Below are positions 23,975 through 30,778 of a stretch of 36,030 nucleotides of DNA, piece by piece (the stretch's first letter is position 1; each line of letters starts with the position of its first letter). The notes beneath the pieces were generated by a model. That model was not told the DNA's origin, did no database searches, and was given only the letters and a program-made list of their open reading frames with translations. The position numbers were made by a program, and so were the translations under genes. Location of the stretch: assembly GCA_031258135.1 (NCBI GenBank), contig JAIRNG010000014.1, positions 1 to 36,030 on the forward strand, in the 5' to 3' direction. This DNA is from Mediterranea sp. (in: CFB group bacteria). GTDB taxonomy: Bacteria > Bacteroidota > Bacteroidia > Bacteroidales > Bacteroidaceae.

Positions 23975-26920
23975 ATGAAACGACGTATCCTGCCGGCCTT
24001 TTTTTGTCTGACGCAAGCGCTGACCCTCTTCCCGCAAGGCGCGGACCGCTTCTTCAACCGGTACAACTTTACGTTCGTCACCGAAAGTAAAGGGCTGCCC
24101 TGCAACTTTGTGAGCGACATCCTTAAAGATTCCGACGGGTACGTCTGGGTGGCGACGCACTGCGGGATAGGACGGTATGACGGTTATGAATTTCTCAACT
24201 ATGGCGCGCAAACCGGGCCGGTACGCCTGAAGAACGATTTCGTTCATCAGGTATGCGAAGACAATTTCCGGCGGCTCTGGATAGCCTCCGAAGGTGGGAT
24301 CGACATTCTCGACCTGAATACGTATGCTTTGGTCGAGCTTTCCCTTCCGCCGGATCACCCGCTACGGCGACTCATGAACGAAGACATCCGTACGATCTGC
24401 AAAGACAAACAGGGCCACCTGTGGATAGCCGGCAACAGGGAACTCTGGTGCATGGAGCCGGACGACGCGGGAAATATCCGGGCGTATTATGGCATGAAGA
24501 ATGTCGGCGCATCGCCGGTGCACGCCATCGTTGACCTGGGCTGGGCTGTTTATGCGGGCATCGACAATCAGGTTTGCCGCATCGAAAAACAGCCGGGCCA
24601 CCGGCTGAAGGCCGTCGCCATGTCCGACAGCCTGGTTCCTTTCAGCGAAGACTGGCGCATCTCCTGCATGCAGGCTGACGGCGATCTGCTGTGGATCGGC
24701 TCGAACCGCGGCCTGTTCAGGTACAGCCATACGGAACGCAGCCTCAAAAGATACCGCTACTCCACACACCGTTCCGGCATGCTGAGCCAGGCCTACATCA
24801 CGGATATCGGACTGACCGGGCGCGGGCGACTGATCGTATCCACCCTCAACGGACTGAATGTCTACCACAGGGACACGGACACCTTCTCGTTCATCCGCCG
24901 GACAAGTGACCGGAACGGCGTCTCGATCAACTGCAACGCCGTCAATTGCCTCTTTACGGACGGGGAAACCATCTGGTCGGGCACCGGGACAGGAGGCATA
25001 AACCTGCTCACCCCCAAACACCTGCAAACCGAATTATGGCCCGGCGAAACGTATGCTGCGAATACAGACGCCCCTACGCCGGTAAACGCCATAGATGAAG
25101 ACAGGGACGGCAACCTCTGGTTCGGACAGGCGGAACGCGGACTGATAAAGTGGAACAGGGGAAGCAACCTCTGCACGCACCACCTCTTCTCGCCCGGCAA
25201 CGCCACCTCCATCAGCAACAACACCCTCAACGGCATCCTGATAGACTCCGACAACTACCTGTGGGCATACACCTGGGGCGTCGGCATCAACGGCCTCGAC
25301 CTGAACATCCCCAACAACCGCACGTTCAGGCGCTATACCCGTGAGAATATCCCCGGACTGGAAGACGACTTCATCAGCAGCGCCTGCGAAGACACGGTCA
25401 ACCGGGGAATATGGTTCGGCTCGACCCGGGGGATCTATTTCTACGACAAACGGAAAGACACCTTCACCCGGATACTGTTCGACCGCTCCGACAACGAATT
25501 CGAAGCGATCCGCGCCCTCCTGATCGACCGGAAAAAGCGCCTGTGGGTAGGCACCACGCAAGGCGTCTTTATGGTTGACCTGCTCTCTTTTGCCGGATCC
25601 CACAACAATTTTCACTATGAATACCTGAAATACAAGCTGGACCACCCGGAGTCAATGCAACCGGAAAAGATCAACAGTATGCTGGAAGACAGTAACGGCG
25701 ACCTGTGGTTCGGTGGCGACGGAAGCGGTCTGTATCGGTTGACCGGTGACAGGGAGCATCGTTTCGTGTTCAGGAACTACACCACGCGGCACGGGCTGTC
25801 CGGCAACACCATTACCGGCATGGCGGAAGACGGGCGGGGCAACCTCTGGCTAACCACGAACAACGGCGTTTCCCGGTTGAATATCCGGTCGATGACATTC
25901 TGCAATTACACACAGGCCGACGGGCTGCCCGCCACTCAATTCTATATGAACGGCATTCACTATTCGGCAAAACATGATTTTATTTATCTGGCCGCCATAG
26001 ACGGCCTGGTCATCATACATGCCGGTAAAGAGGCCTTGTTGCAGGCCTTGCTGCCCGTGCATGCACGGGTGAAATTGTCTTCATTGCTCATTGGGGGAAA
26101 CAGGGTTTATCCCTCCGGCTTAGCTTCCGGAATCTCCCTGCACGAGAAAGACAATCGTTTTTCCGTCGGCTTTACCACACAGGATTATGGAAACAGCGGC
26201 CGGATACGTTTTGCTTACCGGCTGAAAGGATATGAAGAAGAATGGAACGAAACTCAACCGGGGAACTATACGGCGCGATATACATCCGTATCTCCCGGAA
26301 GTTATACCTTGCAGGTACGCGCAACGGATGAGTTGGGACGCTGGTCGGACGAAGTGACGGAAATAGAAGTAGGCGTCACTCCCTATTTCTATAAGTCCGG
26401 CTGGTTCTACCTGCTGCTTGTTATGGCCGTTTCCTGGGGCGTCTTTTATTCTATAAAAAGGAAGACCCCGGTTTACCGCGAACGGCAGATAGCCTTCTTT
26501 ACCAATATTACCCATAAGTTCCGCCGGAACAAGTATAAAAAGATATTCTCTGCAAGCAGCAATGTGGAAGAACTGCATTTGCAGGAAGAATCAAGGGATA
26601 AGGCGTTTATTACGAATGCCGTCAACCTGATGAAGGAGAATTATGCCGATTCGGCATATAACCTGGATCGCTTTGTCCGCGATATGAGATATAGCAAGAC
26701 GTTGGTCAACAGGAAAATGCATGACCTGACCGGACAACCCATTGGCCGGTTCATGAAGAACTACCGCCTGAATGTAGCCAAGAAAATGATACAGGAAAGT
26801 ACGGGAGACATAAACGTCTCCGAGATAGCTTATGCCGTAGGCTTCAACGACCCGAAGTATTTCACGAAATGCTTCAAAGAGTTTTTCGGATATCTGCCGA
26901 GCTCTAAACTCAAGAAGTAA
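23975..26920 (+). CDS. HTCS-derived membrane regulator: propeller sensor, Y_Y_Y, TM, AraC domain, no kinase or receiver
   Basis: From the ATG at 23975 (signal peptide MKRRILPAFFCLTQALTLFPQG) the protein has 981 residues; the track start at 23873 lies in repeat DNA. Residues about 30-715 carry Reg_prop two-component propeller repeats (DSDGYVWVATHCGIGRYDG, DRDGNLWFGQAERGLIKWN, DSNGDLWFGGDGSGLYRL, DGRGNLWLTTNNGVSRLN). A Y_Y_Y domain follows (about 725-795), then one TM helix (about 808-828, WFYLLLVMAVSWGVFYSI). Where an HTCS has HisKA, ATPase and receiver, only FFTNITHKFR (H-box-like, His about 847) remains, leading directly into NKYKKIFSAS, a receiver-to-AraC type linker. The AraC domain (about 877-981, VSEIAYAVGFNDPKYFTKCFKEFFG) is intact. 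It probably senses a periplasmic glycan and binds DNA from the membrane. Matching operators flank it at susC and GH92. Usual HTCS length is about 1300-1400. Confidence 0.9.
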   Translation: MKRRILPAFFCLTQALTLFPQGADRFFNRYNFTFVTESKGLPCNFVSDILKDSDGYVWVATHCGIGRYDGYEFLNYGAQTGPVRLKNDFVHQVCEDNFRRLWIASEGGIDILDLNTYALVELSLPPDHPLRRLMNEDIRTICKDKQGHLWIAGNRELWCMEPDDAGNIRAYYGMKNVGASPVHAIVDLGWAVYAGIDNQVCRIEKQPGHRLKAVAMSDSLVPFSEDWRISCMQADGDLLWIGSNRGLFRYSHTERSLKRYRYSTHRSGMLSQAYITDIGLTGRGRLIVSTLNGLNVYHRDTDTFSFIRRTSDRNGVSINCNAVNCLFTDGETIWSGTGTGGINLLTPKHLQTELWPGETYAANTDAPTPVNAIDEDRDGNLWFGQAERGLIKWNRGSNLCTHHLFSPGNATSISNNTLNGILIDSDNYLWAYTWGVGINGLDLNIPNNRTFRRYTRENIPGLEDDFISSACEDTVNRGIWFGSTRGIYFYDKRKDTFTRILFDRSDNEFEAIRALLIDRKKRLWVGTTQGVFMVDLLSFAGSHNNFHYEYLKYKLDHPESMQPEKINSMLEDSNGDLWFGGDGSGLYRLTGDREHRFVFRNYTTRHGLSGNTITGMAEDGRGNLWLTTNNGVSRLNIRSMTFCNYTQADGLPATQFYMNGIHYSAKHDFIYLAAIDGLVIIHAGKEALLQALLPVHARVKLSSLLIGGNRVYPSGLASGISLHEKDNRFSVGFTTQDYGNSGRIRFAYRLKGYEEEWNETQPGNYTARYTSVSPGSYTLQVRATDELGRWSDEVTEIEVGVTPYFYKSGWFYLLLVMAVSWGVFYSIKRKTPVYRERQIAFFTNITHKFRRNKYKKIFSASSNVEELHLQEESRDKAFITNAVNLMKENYADSAYNLDRFVRDMRYSKTLVNRKMHDLTGQPIGRFMKNYRLNVAKKMIQESTGDINVSEIAYAVGFNDPKYFTKCFKEFFGYLPSSKLKK

Positions 26921-26935
26921 CGGTGCGTTATCGCC

Positions 26936-26966
26936 ACTATTTTCCGCCTGATCTTTACTATTTTCC
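26936..26966 (+). promoter_or_regulatory. Tandem operator of the GH92 promoter, 2 x ACTATTTTCC
   Basis: ACTATTTTCC (26936-26945), then GCCTGATCTTT, then ACTATTTTCC (26957-26966): a 21-bp start-to-start direct repeat. It is nearly identical to the susC operator, including the GCCTGA after the first copy. It begins 16 bp after the regulator stop and ends 23 bp before the GH92 -7 box. Confidence 0.75.
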
Positions 26967-26989
26967 TCTTTATATAGGGATGGACATCT

Positions 26990-26997
26990 TATTTTTG
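26990..26997 (+). promoter_or_regulatory. -7 box TATTTTTG of the GH92 gene
   Basis: TATTTTTG matches TAnnTTTG and starts 23 bp after the operator, the same distance as at susC. No TTG is found at the -33 position, in line with activator-dependent initiation. The leader to ATG 27020 would be about 15-18 nt. Confidence 0.6.
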
Positions 26998-27019
26998 CAT
27001 ATCATCATAAAGGATATAA

Positions 27020-29335
27020 ATGAAGCGAACCCTCTGCACATATAGCTCCATACTGTTGGCCGTGATGTCGTTACAGTGTATTGCGTCATGTACCGGTGAC
27101 AAACGCGATACAGCCAAAGATTCTCTCCTGGCGTATATCGATACCCGTGTCGGCACAGCCCCCAGCGCCACCCATACAGCCGGCAGGTTCGGCAGGAATA
27201 CGGAAGAATACGGGCAGACCCTGCCGGCCGTGCTCGAACCGAACGGCATGAACTTCTGGACTCCGCAGACACGGGACACAGAGCTGAAGTGTATAGCTCC
27301 TTATTATTATGCGGATACTTTGCTGCAAGGCTTTCGCAACTCCCATTGGATTGTGGGCGGTTGCATGCAGGATTATGGTTCGATGACGCTTATGCCGCTT
27401 TACGGCGCTCTGCGCTGCCGGCCCGGACTCCGTTCAACCCGCTTCTCCCATCAGGAAGAAGAAGCGACCCCGTCCTACTATGCCGTTTCGCTACCCGACG
27501 AACATCTCTTTACGGAAATGACCGCCCGCTCCCGCTCCGCCATCTTCCGTTTCACCTACCGCAAGGCAGGAAAAGGCTACCTGATAGTCAATCCCAACAG
27601 CGACGAAGCTAAGGGTTACATCCGGATCGACACGCTCAATCATCAGATCTACGGGTACAACCCCGTTCACCGCATCTATCAGGGATGGGGAGAACCGGCC
27701 GGATACAGCGGGCACTTTATTGTTCAGTTCAGGAAGAAGATAACAGACTACGGAATATATAGAGGAGACGCTTTATTTCCCCGCGCCCTTCAAACAGAGG
27801 ATGCCGCACAGATAGGAACATACGTGGAGTTTGACGTTGAAGAAGGAGAAGAAGTCCTGGTCAAGGTGGCTTCATCCTTCGTCGGCAGGGAAGGCGCAGC
27901 CCGCAATCTGGAAGCCGAAATTCCACATTGGGACTTTAACCGGACCCGGACAGAGCTAAACCGGATATGGGAACGACATCTTTCCGTAATAGAAGTAGAG
28001 ACTGAAAGCCGCACGGATAAGGAAAAGTTCTATGGCGCCTTCTACCGCGCCTCTTTCCTGCCCCGCACGTTCAACGATGTGGACGGGCGGTATCCCTCTT
28101 TTGCAAAAGGCAGTCCGGTACGCCGGTTACCGGAAGGAGAAACCTATTACGAAGATTACAGTATATGGGACACCTACCGCGCCCTGCATCCATTGATCAA
28201 CCTGCTCCACCCGACCAAAGGAGGAGACATGATGCAGTCCCTGGTATACAAATATGAACAAGGCGGATGGCTACCCATTTTCCCCTGCTGGAACAGCTAC
28301 ACCGCCGGCATGATTGGCGACCATTGCATTGCCGCCATTGGTGACGCTTACTGCAAAGGCATCCGCAACTTTGATGTAAGGAAGGCGTACGAAGGTATGC
28401 GGAAAAATGCCTTTGAAACCCCGTGCAACCCGGAGGAATACAGGAACGGTATGGGACGCCGTGCATTGACTTCGTATCTGAAGTATGGCTATATCCCCCT
28501 TGAAGATACCGTACCGGATGCGTTCCATACGAATGAGCAGACTTCACGTACACTGGAATATGCTTATGACGATTTTGTCCTTGCACAGATGGCAAAGGCT
28601 TTAGGCGAAACAGAAGATTATCAGGCCTTGATGGCACGCACCACCAATTACCGGAACGTTATCGATCCCCGCACCGGATACGCTCAGGGACGTTATGCCG
28701 ACGGCGCTTTCCTGAATGAAGATAACACATTCCGTTTCACCGGCTTCATTACCGAAGGAGCGCCTTGCCACTATACCTGGTATGTTCCCCACGACCCATA
28801 TGGGCTTATGGAGTGTATGGGTGGCAAAGCTAACTTTATAACCAAATTGGACTCTATGTTCAGCGAACAACGCTATTGGCACGGGAACGAACCTTGCCAT
28901 CAGATCGCCTTCATGTTTAACGATGCAGGCCAACCCTGGAAAACCCAACGAGCCGTCCGCCATATCATGGAGACCGAGTATCTGAATACGCCGGGCGGAC
29001 TTTCGGGAAATGATGACGCCGGACAGATGTCGGCATGGTACCTGTTTGCCGCCATGGGATTTTACCCCGTTTGCCCGGGCACGCCGTATTATCAGATTGC
29101 CAGTCCCTCATTCCCCAGCTTTACCCTGCAATTGGAGAATGGGAATACGTTTTCCGTAAAAGCCCTGAACGCATCGGGAAAAAACATCTATATCCGGTCG
29201 GCAACGCTGAACGGGAAACTTTATACACACCATTACATAACCCATCAGGACATCATGAAGGGTGGAGTGATGGAATTTGTGATGAGTGATGATCCCTTTG
29301 AAACGCCGGAGCCAAATCCCCATGCCTCGCCATAG
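27020..29335 (+). CDS. Glycoside hydrolase family 92 (alpha-mannosidase family), lipoprotein
   Basis: A 771-residue GH92 enzyme, a calcium-dependent inverting exo-alpha-mannosidase family. The lipobox IASC near residue 24 suggests anchoring. N-terminal beta-sandwich: YIDTRVGT, LPAVLEPNGMNFWTPQTRD, GGCMQDYGSMTLMP. The (alpha/alpha)6 catalytic domain shows SIWDTYRALHPL, GGWLPIFPCWNSYTAGMIGDHC, EGAPCHYTWYVPHD, WHGNEPCHQIAFMFNDAGQPWKTQ (general-acid Glu region) and GLSGNDDAGQMSAWYLFAAMGFYPVCPG (general-base Asp region). The catalytic segments are intact; NEPCH in place of the commoner NEPSH is a small variation. Substrates in the family are N-glycan or mannan alpha-mannosides; linkage cannot be read. 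It lies directly behind the regulator, shares its operator with susC, and is the only enzyme clearly tied to the susCD regulon here. Confidence 0.95.
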   Translation: MKRTLCTYSSILLAVMSLQCIASCTGDKRDTAKDSLLAYIDTRVGTAPSATHTAGRFGRNTEEYGQTLPAVLEPNGMNFWTPQTRDTELKCIAPYYYADTLLQGFRNSHWIVGGCMQDYGSMTLMPLYGALRCRPGLRSTRFSHQEEEATPSYYAVSLPDEHLFTEMTARSRSAIFRFTYRKAGKGYLIVNPNSDEAKGYIRIDTLNHQIYGYNPVHRIYQGWGEPAGYSGHFIVQFRKKITDYGIYRGDALFPRALQTEDAAQIGTYVEFDVEEGEEVLVKVASSFVGREGAARNLEAEIPHWDFNRTRTELNRIWERHLSVIEVETESRTDKEKFYGAFYRASFLPRTFNDVDGRYPSFAKGSPVRRLPEGETYYEDYSIWDTYRALHPLINLLHPTKGGDMMQSLVYKYEQGGWLPIFPCWNSYTAGMIGDHCIAAIGDAYCKGIRNFDVRKAYEGMRKNAFETPCNPEEYRNGMGRRALTSYLKYGYIPLEDTVPDAFHTNEQTSRTLEYAYDDFVLAQMAKALGETEDYQALMARTTNYRNVIDPRTGYAQGRYADGAFLNEDNTFRFTGFITEGAPCHYTWYVPHDPYGLMECMGGKANFITKLDSMFSEQRYWHGNEPCHQIAFMFNDAGQPWKTQRAVRHIMETEYLNTPGGLSGNDDAGQMSAWYLFAAMGFYPVCPGTPYYQIASPSFPSFTLQLENGNTFSVKALNASGKNIYIRSATLNGKLYTHHYITHQDIMKGGVMEFVMSDDPFETPEPNPHASP

Positions 29336-29365
29336 CCGTTAAAGAGCAACACAGGCCCCTACTAT

Positions 29366-30652
29366 TCATGGGAAGAGGTTAGGGCTTTTCTTCTCGCGGC
29401 GTTGCAATGATAAAAATCGTCTTTTCACTTCACCCTTTTCCAGCATTTTCTTATACCTGGTTAATGCTTCGATATAATAATAATCGGCATAATTGATCGA
29501 AGCGTCTATTTCGGATTTAGCCGGCCAATGACCTACGGAATGTAAAAGGAAAGAGGGTTTTGATGCCCTGCTCTGGAATTTTTCGGAAGACAGTTCCACC
29601 AACATGTTGGTGGCGGCAAGCCTGTATACTTCAGCCTTTTCCCTGTTGTCTTCCAGCTGTGACAATTCAATCAAAGCAGATGCTACAATAGCTGCGGCCG
29701 ACGCATCTTTTGGGGCATTGGGAATGTCGGGGTCGTCAAAATCCCAGTAAGGAATGTATTCTCCCTCAGGCAATCTACGCAAATACAGATCGGCCACTTT
29801 TTCCGCAAACCGAAGGAATTTCTTATCCTGTGTTTCCCTGTACACCATTGTATAACCGTATATTGCCCAAGCCTGCCCCCGCGCCCAGAGCGTACTGTCA
29901 CCGTAACCCTGATGAGTCACTCCCTTAATGAAATGTCCGTCGGCAGTATTATATACCGCTACATGGTAATTACCCCCATCTTCCCTGAACTGATTTTTCA
30001 TTGTAGTCTCGGCATGTCTGGTAGCCATATCATACAGTCTTTTATCTCCCCCGTTTTTTGCCGCCCAATACAGCAGTTCCAGATTTATCATATTATCCAT
30101 GATCGTATTGTGAGGCCAGTTGTTGGGTTCCACTTCGCGAGGCCATGAGAGGATTGTTCCCACTTCCGGATTATACAGAGTGGCCAACGTATCGGCCGCA
30201 TTCAGGATAATGCGTTTATATTTTTCGTAACCCGTAAGCCGATAGGCATTTCCATAGCTACAAAACAGTTGAAAACCTATATCATGATCATAAACGGGAA
30301 GGGTGGTCAATGGAACAAGCAGATCCGTATAATAAACTGCCGCGTCTTTATCTTCCATATCCCCGGTATTTTCATAGTTATACCACAAAATGCCCGGCCA
30401 GAAGCCAACGGTCCATTCCGTAATTTCTACCGGACAAAGGTTCCAATGCGCTTCGTTATGCAAAATATTGCGGGGCATCCCGTTTTTACCTGATATTTCT
30501 TTTAAAGCCTTTTGTACCTGACTGTCGCAATATGCCAGATTTCTATCTACATCCAAAGTCGTATTTTGTATATTACGTACCGTACAGCTACATAGCGCCA
30601 CCCATGCCGCCAGGATATAAACAGATGATTTTAAACACATTCTATTCCCCAT
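29366..30652 (-). CDS. Glycoside hydrolase family 88 (unsaturated glucuronyl hydrolase), lipoprotein
   Basis: A 428-residue (alpha/alpha)6-barrel protein. The N-terminus has a lipobox-like LCSC near residue 23; a second Met at residue 5 is an alternative start. GH88 features: ITEWTVGFWPGILWYNYENTGD, VYDHDIGFQLFCSYGNAYRLTG, SWPREVEPNNWPHNTIMDNMINLELLYWA (with a catalytic-site Asp), GDSTLWARGQAWAIYGYTMVYRET and YIPYWDFDDPDIPNAPKDASAAAI. GH88 enzymes hydrate the 4,5-unsaturated uronic acid left at the non-reducing end by polysaccharide lyases. That fits the lyase-like gene 126 bp upstream. It is convergent with GH92 with only 30 bp between them and no clear terminator. No TAnnTTTG is seen in its upstream gap, so it is likely co-transcribed with the lyase gene. 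Confidence 0.92.
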   Translation of the reverse strand: MGNRMCLKSSVYILAAWVALCSCTVRNIQNTTLDVDRNLAYCDSQVQKALKEISGKNGMPRNILHNEAHWNLCPVEITEWTVGFWPGILWYNYENTGDMEDKDAAVYYTDLLVPLTTLPVYDHDIGFQLFCSYGNAYRLTGYEKYKRIILNAADTLATLYNPEVGTILSWPREVEPNNWPHNTIMDNMINLELLYWAAKNGGDKRLYDMATRHAETTMKNQFREDGGNYHVAVYNTADGHFIKGVTHQGYGDSTLWARGQAWAIYGYTMVYRETQDKKFLRFAEKVADLYLRRLPEGEYIPYWDFDDPDIPNAPKDASAAAIVASALIELSQLEDNREKAEVYRLAATNMLVELSSEKFQSRASKPSFLLHSVGHWPAKSEIDASINYADYYYIEALTRYKKMLEKGEVKRRFLSLQRREKKSPNLFP

Positions 30653-30778
30653 ATTTTCATGTTTTTCAATATTCTTTTTACTGTCTGTTATATGGAAACG
30701 CGCAGGCCTCCTTTACAGACTTTTACTCTCAGACGGAGGAGTCTGTCGTCGACAGGTTTTGAACCATCGATAAAGACT
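30653..30778. other. Gap between the lyase-like gene and GH88 with weak hairpins
   Basis: A 126-bp spacer. ACAGACT and AGTCTGT (30714-30745) form a 7-bp stem with a long loop, and CTGTCG-t-CGACAG follows. There is no T-run on the minus strand and no TAnnTTTG box, so neither a terminator nor a promoter is supported; it may allow processing between two operon genes. Confidence 0.35.
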
